A stretch of 64,000 bases of DNA, taken from positions 57,541,001-57,605,000 of the forward strand of contig OX419758.1 in the NCBI GenBank assembly GCA_948567375.1. The letters are read 5' to 3'. Made by a program: the position numbers and the translations under genes. Shown one piece after another: positions 13,239 through 24,590 of this stretch. The DNA is from Lunularia cruciata (Eukaryota > Streptophyta > Marchantiopsida > Lunulariales > Lunulariaceae). Under the pieces are notes generated by a model. The model saw nothing but the letters and a program-made list of their open reading frames with translations, ran no database searches and was not told the origin of the DNA. The stretch's first letter is position 1. Every line of letters starts with the position of its first letter.

Positions 13239-16200
13239 CTACTCCAATCCGCTATCTACCTCTACTTTGGCTTCTACACCCAATGTAACTACAATCACTT
13301 CCTCTACTTTAGCTTCTACTACCACTATCTCTTCTTTTGTTTCTATCCTATCTTTAGTCTAAACTAAAACTGAAGTCATTAATACACTATCTACCTTTTC
13401 CCTCTCTATTCTTATTTCCTCTACTGTCTTAGGTAACTCACCCAAAGACACTTGCACTCCTACATCTATTACTTTGCATCAGGTTTCTATCTTTACATTA
13501 CTCCAAAGCTGTAATACTCCGAGGACAAGAGAAGAGAGAAAACACAGATTGCACACTCAAACATTCGATGCCCCAAGGGAGCACCTTCTCTTTATTATAT
13601 AGACAAAGAGGATCTCCTCCAAGGAAGCTCCACCATAGGATTAGGGACACAGATAGCAAGCTCATGTCAGCAAGCTCCACCCTTGGATTACTGACTTGGA
13701 TGGTGACTTGTCTGGTCTAGGTCCTATCTGGTTGGTCAAACGAGCTTTGACCAGAGGGAATCTTTTAGGGAATCTTCCTGTAGGAATCTCAGAATCACAT
13801 GAGTAAGCTACCGTTGGAAAGCTCTCGACGAGAAAAACCAAGGGGGAGGGAAGGCCAGCCTTTCCTCCATTGGGGGGGAGAATCTGCACATTTTCGAGGC
13901 CTAATTCATCCGTTTAGGCCTCCGAAATTGCCTTCAAAGATTTCAGGCATATTTCGGTTCCTACTCTATTAGTAGAAGTCCCCTTTTGGTGATACCTCTT
14001 TCTGATCTGTTTAGTCCATCATGTGTAACATCCTTCCAGATGTTACCAAACCAATTCTCACCTTTAAATCATATGTCTAGCTATTGGTTCTAAGGTTCTC
14101 AAGTCTATTTTGGTTTCTGCCCTATTAGTAGAAGTACTCTTTTGGTGATACTTCTATCTGATCTATTTTGACCATCATGTATAACATCATTCTAGATGTT
14201 ACCAAACCAAATTTCATATCTAGATCATATGGCTAACCCTTGGTATTACAAAAGCTCATCTAGTTCTAATCTCACTAAATCTAGTCTGAGACAAACATTA
14301 TCTCCTATCTCTACCATTTTCCTATCTACTCTCTTTCTCTCTCAAGCAAATCAGTTATTTGTTCATATCCGTATCCTTTGCTCGTGTCTTCCTCATCTCT
14401 TGCACTAGCAACTTCAACTCGTGTAGTCTTGCTTCTTCTATTCTAACATCAGACTCGGTACTCAACATCAACTTCATCCTCCCAATGATCTCTCCTATCA
14501 GCTCCGATGTTCTCTTTGGAACTACCTTCTCCCTATTCAGCTCAGCTTCCAACTCATTCCGGTACATGTTTAGTTCATCTTCAAACTCAACTTTCAACAC
14601 TTCTTTCTCTTCCACATATTGCACAAGTTGAGCCTCAATAATCCTGATCAGAAAATGCAATCTCTCCTCCTTGCAATGTTTATTTGTTAACTCCTTTTGC
14701 CAAGAAGGAAGAAGAAGGATCAGGCCTGCTCTTCCTTCTTTGTTGCACTTGACTTGAACTCTCCAATTCTTGCTCCATCACAACAACTACTTGCCTTGGA
14801 ATGTACTACTTCTAGGTGAGCATCCTTCAATTCTTCCTTCAGCGTCTCAAAAGCCATCTTTTGCACTCTCAATTCTTCTTCTTGATGTTCTAGAACATTG
14901 CCTCCAAAATCTTCTCAATATCTTCTTGTAGATTCTCCAAACTCTGCTTTTGAAGTACCATATGAACCCAAAGTACTTTGGCTTCCTCTTCTCCTTGGAT
15001 TACCTTCTTCCTTAGCTCCAAGAATTCTTCACTCAAATGTTGCACCACTTGCAACTCATTCTTTACCCATTGGATATGTTTCTTTCATTTCCTTTCTCTT
15101 CTTTTGCAATTTCAATAACAACATATAGACTATCTTTGATAGATTGTGACTTTGTTGATTTCTCCCTTGTCTTTGTGTTTGTCAGCTTTAGTCTACACTT
15201 CTTTGGCTGGAGCCTTACCCCAAATTCTCAATCTTTGTATCTTCAACATAACTTCCTTCAAGCTTTCTTCTTCTTCAATTGCTTGACTTGGTCATGTAGT
15301 TGTAGCATGCACATTTCTCTTTGTTCTTGTCTCCTTTGGGAACACTAATCTGTGCACTCCTCTTGCTCCTCTGGAATGTCTTCCTTGGGAAAGACAAGGT
15401 ACTAGCCATCTCCTCCTTCCATGAGTTTGATTTAGGCATGGAACTCCTTCTCCTCTTCTTCAGCCTCTCCATCCACCGACTGCTAGACTTCTGGCTCTCC
15501 ATCACTCCCACTTGACTCTTGACTCTGCAACATGAGCTCCTCTTCATCTTCTTTCAATTCTTTGCCTTTGCTCTTGGCCCTTCCTTCCAACTCTTCTTCA
15601 AACAATGGATCCACCATCATTTCATGCATTGGGTTTAGTCTCTTTTTCTTTCTTGATTGAACCGGAGAAGCTACATTCTCAGGTCAATTTCTCTTCCTTG
15701 ATGTTGGCCTTAGAACAATTTTTGCCTCAATTTATTCTCTTCCCGTCCTGGAAAAGTCTTGATTGATTCCTTGGATTTGCTTGATATAATATTGCTTGTT
15801 AGAATCTGCTTCTCAACATAGGTCTAGATGGAAATTTGACACCATCCTCTTCTTCTTCTCCAAGTTGAGAAGATTCAACCTGAGGTACAAATGAGCTGGA
15901 AATGATACAAAGTAATGTAGAGGCATCTTTGTCCTCCAGTTCCTGATCATTTGTCTGGTTTGTAGGTGAAAGCACCTTGCCCAATTCATTCTCTCTCCTG
16001 CAAACATCTGATGATACAAGACTACCTATCGCTTCATGACATAGATAGTGCATTTTGGTTTAAACATCACCATGAGAACCCCCACAATACTTCTTCTTAT
16101 TGGGTCTCTATAGCTCTCCACCTTATACCCATTCTTCATACACACAACACTAAATGAACCCTTCATTTCTGTAGTTTCTTTTGAGGTGTCACACATCTTA

Positions 16201-16952
16201 TAAAAGGTGACCCCAAATGAATCTCCCGCATCTCTCCCTAGAACCAGCTTCCAATCTGACTTTGTCCAACGAGCAAGATTTCCTCTCTTCCCTTTGGCTT
16301 TGGGGCCATCCTCACAATCACTAGCAGCAATTTTTGCCATGAACCTTGGGAAACTTACATTCCAATTCCAAGCCAAAAAAGTGATCCAAAGTCTACTCAA
16401 GACTTTGATCCGTGCTACAACTTCAAATTGTAGCCTTTGAATTGCAAGATTCCTAACTGCAAGTGAAGGAACCTGCCTAACAGTCTTCATCAACATTGTG
16501 TGCTTTCTCACTCTCGGTTTCTCACAAATCACTCCAACGGTTGGGCTTGTAGGTTGGACATCTTTGGGATAACTCTTAAGAGGCACATAGTATTGATTAT
16601 GCATTGTAGAATTTGCTTGATGAAATCTCTGTTTTATCCTTCTATGCTTCTCAGTCATTCTTCAATCAATCTTCCCTTGCAACTCATAGATTTTGCGTGA
16701 TTTGATCTTGTCACTCTCAAGTTTAAACTCTTCCCAAAGTAGCAATTTTCTTTGAATGGTACATTCTTGATTTGTGAGACCCAAAGGAAAGTTGTTACGG
16801 GTTCCTCTGATTGGGTTGATCACCCTAATGCAAAGTAAACTTACTCCGGATCTATACCCATAAGTTCAATCCAAGTCCTTCTGCCTCTGACTTGAAGTCG
16901 CCTTCTTTGGGTTCACTTTGATCACATGATTCTTGTTCTCTTTCTTTGCCAT
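13239..16952 (-). pseudogene. Unidentified large charged, coiled-coil protein gene, broken
   Basis: The minus strand carries coding-like sequence for about 3.7 kb. It starts with a Met-Ala-Lys-Lys frame at 16952, then a frameshift. A frame with 'NPIRGTRNNFPLGLTNQE' runs through one stop into the 210-residue open frame 16658-16026 ('SYPKDVQPTSPTVGVICEK', 'SWNWNVSFPRFM'-like region, 'WTKSDWKLVLGRDAGDSFGV'). Downstream are acidic, Lys/Glu-rich stretches predicted to form coiled coils (about 15120-14740 and 14660-14355), then Val/Glu-rich sequence to stops at 13239. Stops and frameshifts separate the pieces, and a solo LTR splits it at 13510-14250. I do not recognise the family. It could be a host gene or an ORF captured by a mobile element. 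Confidence 0.55.
13510..14250 (-). mobile_element. Solo LTR, 741 bp, with target-site duplication
   Basis: Ends are TGTAATAC and GTATTACA, a perfect 8-bp terminal inverted repeat with TG...CA. It is flanked on both sides by the 5-bp direct repeat AAAGC (13505-13509 and 14251-14255), as expected for integrase-mediated insertion followed by LTR-LTR recombination. In minus-strand sense it carries a TATA-like box 'ctatataataaag' near 13590-13603, placing the promoter near the 3' end of the LTR. The upstream half contains an imperfect internal duplication of about 155 bp. A related copy lies at 61766-62516 on plus and a fragment at 28834-29040. It sits inside the unidentified pseudogene. Confidence 0.92.
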
Positions 16953-17956
16953 TAGGCTTCAATTCTGCTTAACAATACACTTCTTCTTCAAAACTTGTCA
17001 AAACCAAAAAATGTGTGCACTACAATGAAACTTTTTGGAGAGTGAGGAGTAAATTGGTTAGTTGAGAGTATCTAGAATTTACTTTCAATACTTAATTTAT
17101 TTATATTAAAATTTAATTTTTAATTAGATAGATTTATAAGTATTAATTTAGTATAAGTATGTTTATATATTAGGATGCTATTATTAATTTGGCGTTCTTT
17201 TAATAGTATGATTTTTTTCTCAATGATATAATTAACGGAATGTTAGTTTTTATTATTTAATATAGATAATTTTGACTAGCATTCTTAATATGTAAAAAAT
17301 AAATGCTTTTTCTATATATCACAAATTCAAATAGCTCCTTTGCAATTATTGCACCTTTTAAACAATACATACTAAAATCATTTGTAGGCACTCATTTAGT
17401 ACTCTTGTGAACTAATGATTTTTAAAACTAAGTAATTTAAGTTAAAAAGTATTTTCAATCAAGTTCTATGAAGTTGAATTAATCTCATTAAAAATAATGT
17501 AGATATTCAATGATCATAATATAATTTTAAATATTTTAAATTGATAAATTAGTTTATGGTGATATTTTAAACTAAGTTTCAAATAAATCTTACTTATAAA
17601 TATCTATGATAAATGTTAATCTCTGTAAAGTTACAATTAAGTATTCATATTTAATTATTATAAATATCTTACTTAGGTAAATAAGCTTAGTATTCCATTT
17701 GGACACAAAAGTCTATTATCATTTCATGTTTACATGAATTTTTGGTATGGTAAGGTATAGGCTATATGAAGAAATTATTATAACAATGTACATTTGCATT
17801 TATCTATGATTTAAATTATTGGTTTATTTACTTATTATTATTAAAAAATTTAAAATTGCATCAGACTTGAGTATCTTATATTTATTGAGATGAGACTATT
17901 ATTGTATATGTAGATAAAATATATTTTGTAAACAAGAATATATATATATATATATA

Positions 17957-17992
<36 letters not shown>

Positions 17993-18076
17993 TTCCATTG
18001 TTGATTACTTTGTAATAAAAAATAAAAAATCAGACATATATCATAAAGTATTTTGCCAACAAGAAACTTATTACAA
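16953..18076. other. AT-rich spacer with a (TA)n(TC)n microsatellite
   Basis: Non-coding, very AT-rich. A compound microsatellite occupies about 17937-17989 (TA repeats followed directly by TC repeats). It precedes the plus-strand gypsy LTR. The true LTR start could lie up to about 100 bp further left than annotated, inside this spacer. Confidence 0.6.
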
Positions 18077-18471
18077 TGTCACGCCATTTTTAGTGTCGCA
18101 TCTTGATTGCTCGGACATCAGAGTTGTAATGATAATAGTTAGAGGTATTTTAGCAGTTCCCGTAGACTACTTTCCAATGGTTAGATTTCTTGTTCGGGAT
18201 ATTGACTTCACGATGAGGCCCACCGTCACTTTGCACCATTCTTACTGTCACGTATGCCATCAATGGGACTATTAGGGTTTCAGACCTAGCTCTAGTCCAA
18301 GGGTATACTTTTGAAGTACAGCTTCAAAGAGCTCACTCCCCTAATGTTGAGCCTTCGAGTTCTTGGCTATGGTGGACAAAGTCTGGTGATCATCACCTAG
18401 ATTCTCTTAGCTAGAGTGGGTGTGGCTTAATTGTAATCAGTGCATAGTTGTTGGCAGTTTATAGAGTGACA
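18077..18471 (+). mobile_element. Ty3/gypsy 5' LTR
   Basis: Starts TGTCA and ends TGACA. It aligns over its whole length with the reverse complement of 22320-22701 (shared landmarks: 'tcgcatct/tcacatct...gattgctcg', 'gatattgacttca', 'cacctagattctcttagcta'). It directly precedes the leader and gag of the plus-strand element, so it is the 5' LTR. The start is less sure than the end, because the 3' LTR copy has a polypurine tract about 105 bp further out. No TSD was found. Confidence 0.72.
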
Positions 18472-20099
18472 AATCAAATATTGATCTGAGTTGAGTTGAT
18501 TTGAGAGTTGTAAATATTTTGATTACATTAGAGAAGGCAAGTTAGGTGGAAATTGGGTGCAGAAACTACAAGTGTTGGTGGTATCTCCAAGTGTAGTGGA
18601 TCGTTGGTAGCTTGATCAAACTTCAAGTTTTCCTTGGTGTGCAAAAGCTTACTTGATGCAGATTTGGTAGTAAGGCATACGGTGTGCGGAAGTATTGGCC
18701 AATATTTGAGCAAAGGAGTAATTTTTGAGCAGTGGTTGTGATTTTGAGCTCAAGAGGTGAAGGCAAGACCAATTTTTTGCAAGTTGGCCTCAAAAAGTAA
18801 AATTGAAGGTGGAGTTGAGAACCTATTCTTGTGAATTTATGATTTGGAAAAACTCGTTAATTCAATTTGGCTCGAGTGGAGAGATAGCAAAGGATTTGGC
18901 GGTCAACCAAATTTAGAGTTTATGTCAGATTTTTGCTGGAGTTCACGTTAGATTTTGGCTAGATTTGGAGGAGTTTTGCTAGATTTGGAGGAGTTTTGAA
19001 GTTGTAGATTTTGGCCAAAGTTGGTGGAGTTTTGCTAGATTTAGAGGAGGTTTGAAGTGGCAAGAAGAAAGGCCTCATTTGGGCATTTTGAGGCTTCGAG
19101 GCATATGGCTATGGGCTATGAGAGGCCACGAAGGCCCAAAAGGGCCAACAAGCCAACTTGTTGGCATGAGGCTAGCTAGTTTAGAGTAGATCTTGGTCAT
19201 TGCTTGGCAAAATCTGCACATTCTATTAGATTGTGTGCAATAGGGTTTGATTCCTAGATCTCTTGTTTCTAGACTGGTGCCCTAGCCAATTGGTCCACCC
19301 TCACTTGTTGTCCAAGTGATTGGTCCATTGTTATCTATACACTTGTAGCTTTGGCTAGGAGAGGCAATTTGATCCTATTCTTGGTGATCATGGTAGCTTA
19401 GGACGTAAATACAAACTTCTCTTATGTCAAATGCCAAATGGTGGCCGAGTCAGTCCCATGTTGCTTTATGAGATGGAGGGTTTTTGTTTAGATTTCTTGT
19501 GATTGGACCTCCTCCATTCTCTACTTCCTATTTGTGCACCATGTTTGTGTGAGGTGCCTTGACTTTTGAGCATTGGTGCTTTGGTGTGCTCTTGGAAACG
19601 AGGTTGGAGTGATGACCACTCAGACTACATTTATTTCTCTCCGATGAGGCAGGAAGTGATGACCTATAGACTGTGATAGTGCGTGTTGTGATGGCAGGTT
19701 ACAAGTTGCACTTTCCCCTAGTGTAGTTATCTCAGTTAGAGTTACATTAGTGGGTGGTGTTCCATGGGTATTGGCACTTGGTGGTGCTCAGTTGGTGTTG
19801 GCACTTGGTGGGGTACTTGTGGTTGCGATTTCTGGTTGCAGTATGTGGTTCCGGTTTGCGATTGCAATTGCGGTTACTTTGTCACGATGAAGTTCTTTGG
19901 GGATTCCAGAGAAGTTAGCCCTATAGTATGCAGTGGGTTTACTCGGAGGGGCACTCAGTATCAACTTGTATCTTAGGTCGTAGTGAGGAAGGAGATTGAC
20001 TCTGAGTTGGAGTTTGGCATAGGAGTTGATTCAGTTGAGAGTGCACTTGGCGTGTCTGCACCATTGTTGTGGGACATGGGCTAGATTTATGGGGCCTCC
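18472..20099 (+). mobile_element. Untranslated leader of the plus-strand gypsy element
   Basis: No long ORF. Short imperfect direct repeats ('gctagatttggaggagtttt') occur around 18950-19050. A possible tRNA-Met-type primer-binding match, TGGTATC, lies at about 18579 but is displaced from the LTR end. The part around 19630-19720 ('gaagtgatgacc...caagttgcac') has a relative at about 47120-47190, so this leader is dispersed elsewhere in the window. Confidence 0.55.
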
Positions 20100-22319
20100 A
20101 AAAGCCCTAGGCATTACTTTGGTATAGTGGGTAACATTGAGTTAGATGACTTCATCCAAGAGTTTGATAGTTTGTATGATTTGCAGTAGATGCGGAACCT
20201 GACTTTGTTTACACCCTTCATGACATAGAAGGGGTTGTTTCAATATTTAGAGGGTCCACCGATGGACAACTACCATGAGTTTAGGAGAGCGCATTTGGAG
20301 GAGATTGAGTTATGGAGACAAGATTAGTCTCTAAACTATATCTCCATCACTTTAGGCTTGGTTGTTTGGAGTAGATTAGTTGTACCTACAAGTTCTAGCT
20401 CGAGTAGTGTTAGTGGAGCTAGTGGAGGTGCACTAGTTGGAGATAGTGCTACTACAAGTAGAGGTACCTCCATAGGAGGTGGTGTGGTACCGGGGTGTAA
20501 CCCCATGGTGGATTTCTTCCAGTGTTTGAGGCAAAACTACTAGGGAGTACGGATTGACAAGTTGAGGATTTTGCAAGAGTTCCAACGGAAGGCTAGAGAG
20601 AGCCTATGCAAGGAATACACTTGCATGAGGCGACTGATCAGTTTCACTCAAGGAGTTACTAAGACCCAAGAAGTCCAGTTTTGGTATGGGATATTGGATA
20701 GGGAGTTGTGACATAGAGTTCGTGATACTACGTTGTTACATGCTACTTTGCCTACTTTGGCGGTGGTTTTTGGTTTGCTGAGTGTATTGAACTTAATATG
20801 GTGGAGGAGAGGGTGGTGACATGTGGATTTGGTAGGGAGACCTCATCCACAATTGTGACTTCTTCTAGAGTGCAGCAGAGTGCACCATGTCCAATTGGTT
20901 TTTGAGAATAGGGTGGACAGCCTAGGTCTTATGGAGTGAGTGGAGGGCCTACTGTAGTTAGATCCTTACCTTCATTTTTGGGTCAACAACAGCCTGTGAG
21001 TAGTGGTGTTGCTTGTTGCACTTGTGGTGGACCTCACCATAGGAGAGAGTGTATTCAAGGCAGCGGACCTGATACCTTTGGTGCATCAAAACCAACATAG
21101 AGGCAATGTGAACATTGCCACAAATTTGGTCACACTAGTGATCAATGCTTTGACCTACACCTAGAGTTACGAAGTGGTAGTGCTGCTATAGTGAGTAGTA
21201 GAGGAGCTCCAATTCATGGAGGATGAGGTGGTAGAGGTGGTGCACCTAGTAGAGGTGCGGTACCTGCCCTTACTTTTGATACAACTATGGCTACTCGGAT
21301 TGAGCAGTTGGAGCAGAGATGGCTAGTATAGCCATTGCTCAGAGGAGATCAGATTCGAGTGTTGAGGCTTCCACCTCATATGTTGGTGATAGAGATGCTT
21401 TGGACTTCGTGTGTGGAGCAACACAGGTGGATGCATCTTCAGTAGTGACTAGGAGTGTAGTACGTGCTCTAGAGCCTAAAGGAACATCAGTGGAGTTGGA
21501 CCCATAGAGAGGAGAGGTTGGGAGACAAGTCAGACTTCCCCAATCTTTCATGCTATCTGAGGCATTGCAAATGACATCCATGGCTCCTAGACATCCCAAT
21601 GCAGGTGGTATGTGTTGATGGAGTGCATGATAGACTACTTGCTACTACACAAACTCAGTCTAGCATGATGTTGGGAGCGGCTCAACTGATTATGTGATGC
21701 CCTTTGTTTTCAACCAGTGACATGTTTACATTGGAAGTTGACCCAACCTTAGTGTTTTGGTTGGCTGACATGCTTTGTGAAAGTAGGGATGATGTGGTTC
21801 ATACTACTAGAGCAGAGATGGTTGATAGTGGAGCTGACTTGGTTGAGGAGCATGGCATCTGTTCAGCGACCAATGGTTTATGGCAGGCATCAAGGGCTAG
21901 ACTAAAGGAGTTGCCAACTAGACCGACCTTTGAGAGAGCACAATTCACACTTAGGTGTTGTCCTATTGGATAACCAGAGGGGGATTTTCTGTTTGGTGGG
22001 ATCTTTAAGGAAGGTTTATACACCACAGAGAGTCTTGTTAAACTCTATTGCGCAACCCCTTATGTTGGGGAAGGCTGTAGTAGTTGGTCTGGAGTTATAG
22101 AAGACTAATGTGGAGAGGTGTCCATTTCAGATCGAGACATCTCTAGGTGGTGGTTTGACATAGTACATCACACATGGAGAGCTAGTTGTTCAAATTCAGC
22201 CTGGTCATCCAACTGATAGCTTGGTGTTGAGAGCTCAGGTTATTGTGACAATAGCTGAGTCATACAATGTGCTAGTTGGAGGAGTAGAGTTATACCCCAT
22301 GGGTTTCAACATTGACTAT
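20100..22319 (+). pseudogene. Gypsy gag and protease, degenerate
   Basis: Broken frames encode, in order: a gag-like region (20100-20800); a first zinc knuckle C-x2-C-x4-H-x4-C-type ('CTCGGPHHRREC', about 21020-21055); a second knuckle ('CEHCHKFGHTSDQC', about 21110-21150); a Ser/Gly-rich linker; and a retroviral-type aspartic protease (22030-22319). The protease active-site DSGA is changed to NSIA ('LLNSIAQPLMLG'), so it is inactive. The distal 'VLVGG' and 'YPMGF' strands are preserved. In-frame stops are frequent. The sequence ends abruptly after 'FNIDY' at the exact end of an oppositely oriented LTR, so no pol follows on this strand. Confidence 0.8.
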
Positions 22320-22701
22320 TGACTCAACAACTTGCCAACAATAGGGCACTACTTATAGTCAAGGTACACCCGCTCTAGCTAAGAGAATCTAGGTGATGCT
22401 TGCTGGCTTTCTGTCCACTCTAGCCAGGAACTCAAAGGCTCGACATCAAAGAAGTGAGCTCTCTAGAGCTGCACTTCCAGGGTATACTCCTGATTTTGAC
22501 CTAAGTCTCATCCCAATGGTCCCACTGACGGCACACTTGATGGTGCGGATGGTGCAAGTGACAGTGAGCCCCGCCATGAAGTCAATACCCTAAACACAAT
22601 CGGAAACTAGTCTATGAGTAACTGCCAAAATGCCTCTAGCTACTATCATTGGAACTTCAATGTGCGAGCAATCTAGATGTGACACTACAAATGGCATGAC
22701 A
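22320..22701 (-). mobile_element. Ty3/gypsy LTR in inverse orientation
   Basis: Reverse complement of the LTR at 18077-18471, with TG...CA ends (TGTCATGCC at 22701, ...GAGTCA at 22320). It lies downstream of the minus-strand pol, so it is that element's 3' LTR. Its 3' terminus abuts the plus-strand protease sequence without extra bases. A purine-rich tract at 22811-22820 suggests the LTR may begin as far out as 22806. Confidence 0.72.
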
Positions 22702-22810
22702 ACTATCATGCATATATATTTCTACACAACATACATTGTTATAAACATCATACACTATAGAAGCATAAATCACACATAAGTCATAAATAAACTCTTGAGT
22801 GCCACAATCG

Positions 22811-22820
22811 CCCCCCTAGC
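22811..22820 (-). other. Candidate polypurine tract
   Basis: In minus-strand sense this reads GCTAGGGGGG, directly before a TTGTGG that could be the start of the LTR. A purine-rich tract just upstream of the 3' LTR primes plus-strand DNA synthesis in LTR retrotransposons. It lies between the PHD-coding end of pol and the LTR, where such a tract is expected. Confidence 0.5.
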
Positions 22821-22974
22821 TGGCAATTAGGTCCCTCTAACTCTAGATAGCCATCCACTCCAATATATGGTATACCTTATGATAGGCAAAGATAAGGAGG
22901 CCGAGTGCTATGGAGCTCCAACGTTAGTTGCTTGTCTGCAATCTATACCATATAAAGAGTGAACTAGCTATAGG

Positions 22975-23310
22975 TCAATTACATCTAGGACATAACCATT
23001 GTCCCTGCGGAACCACCATGAGGGGAGGAGTCATACATGCCATATGCCATCCTCTTGAACAACTATCACACACTAACATAGTAGCAACTCTACCAGAAGA
23101 GCCACATAACATACACCTCAAGCCTGCACGTACAAGTGCCAAGCTTGGGTCCATAATATTATCAATGTTTGGGAGGAGGCATGGCGCACAATTGTGCATA
23201 TGATCCTTCCAAACAACACCATCACGTCCTTTTAACACAAGGACTCCAAATGGCAATACCTCATGGACTCTCAAGATAGTGCGGCCTATCAAAACATCAA
23301 GTGTCATCAA
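22975..23310 (-). pseudogene. PHD finger at the C-terminus of gypsy pol
   Basis: The frame encodes a complete Cys4-His-Cys3 PHD finger: 'CMLCG', 'MLVCDSCSRGWH', 'C', then 'WLCPRC'. An upstream Cys pair ('NCAPCLLPN') precedes it. PHD fingers read histone H3 tails. Its position after the integrase is where chromoviruses carry a chromodomain, so by inference it may target integration to particular chromatin. All eight zinc ligands are intact here although the rest of pol is broken. Confidence 0.85.
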
Positions 23311-23640
23311 TACTATTTGCTGTAGATATATATAGTCTCATGGATGAAATTGATGGATTGAGATCTATAACCTCCTCCTCAAATGGTAGCATAGCGTAAG
23401 GTATCTCTATGTTGAGCAATTGCCAAGTTCTCAAAGGCCATTGGCATCACTCTCCAAAAGATCTCTGTTTGCTAAGAACATGCGCTCATCCATACATTTG
23501 GATCATCCAAGTCCAAAACTATAGTAGCATCTTGACAAATGGCTACAAGTAAATTTAGATCTTGTCCATAGAGTAGAAAGAGAGAAGGAGGCTAAGGAGG
23601 CTTGCTGGCTGAACTGATAGCCCATGGCCAACCAAGGTAA

Positions 23641-24033
23641 CTAGAGATCCCAATCTCCTAAGTGGCCTTTCTGCAAACCATACTTTTGCAATCCTCTCTT
23701 CACCGTTTGAACCACTTTCTCTGCTAAGCCATTTGCCTCAAGGTGATCTTGGGATGTAGTACAATGATCAATCAAAGCGTTGTCATACAAGACCTGAAAC
23801 TCTCCCAAGAACTCTGTACCCCGATCAGTCAAAATCTCAGCTGGTGCACCAAAATGACTAAGAACTTGATCTAGGAACAAGTAACTTGTCCCTTCACTAG
23901 ACTTGTCAAGAAGTACCACCAACTCAATCCACTTGGAGAAGTGCTCCACTATCACCAAAATATACCAATGATGTCTCACAATAAGCAATAAAGGTCTAGC
24001 AAAGTCCAAACTCCAACAGTAATCCAATCCCAT
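23641..24033 (-). pseudogene. Gypsy integrase core
   Basis: 130-residue open frame of the retroviral integrase catalytic core. The three acidic residues are visible: Asp in 'SLDFARP', Asp in 'ILTDRGTEF', Glu in 'ANGLAEKVVQ'. Also typical are 'VIVEHFSKWIEL' and 'HFGAPAEI'. The N-terminal zinc-binding part lies beyond 24033 in broken frames. It belongs with the RT and RNase H at 24591-25798 and the PHD finger at 22975-23310. Confidence 0.9.
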
Positions 24034-24590
24034 GATAGGTAATGGGTGTAACTATGGCATAAGAGCATTAAATGATGCTCTAACTCAATCACAAACAACA
24101 CATTTTGCAACAAACTATTGTACCTTGGTCTACATACCATGCTACCAATAATGACTCTGGAGTAAGCTATATGTACGCTTTACTCCAAAATGTCCTAGCT
24201 CCTCATGAGCATGACGGATCAATTGTGGTCTCTAAGATAGAAGTGGTACTACTTGCATTCTATTGTCCTCCTATACACGCAAAAGGTGTCTACCCTCCAA
24301 TCTGAATCTTTTGGCTTACTAAAGGACACGATCTCTCTCCTTGGCCTCAACTATGCCACCCACAAGACAAGTGCAAAGATAGTCCATCACTAAGATGTCA
24401 CCATGAATGTCTCGCTGAATTGTACCAATATCTTCACTCTTTGGATCTGTGACCTCAATAACTCCTCTTTATTCACTGAGGGAGATACCACCAAAGCCTT
24501 AGAAAATATATAGAGAAAGGTAGATGCATGCCAACCTGGCACCATCTCCTCATCTCTCTCACCATGCCAACATGCTTTGGTCTAATCTTG

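Noticed and set aside
14196-15515. Plus-strand ORFs rich in Ser, Phe and Leu
   Set aside because: They are antisense shadows of the Glu/Lys-rich coding on the minus strand.
17937-17989. TA/TC block as a CRISPR-like or regulatory array
   Set aside because: It is a plain compound microsatellite with no spacers.
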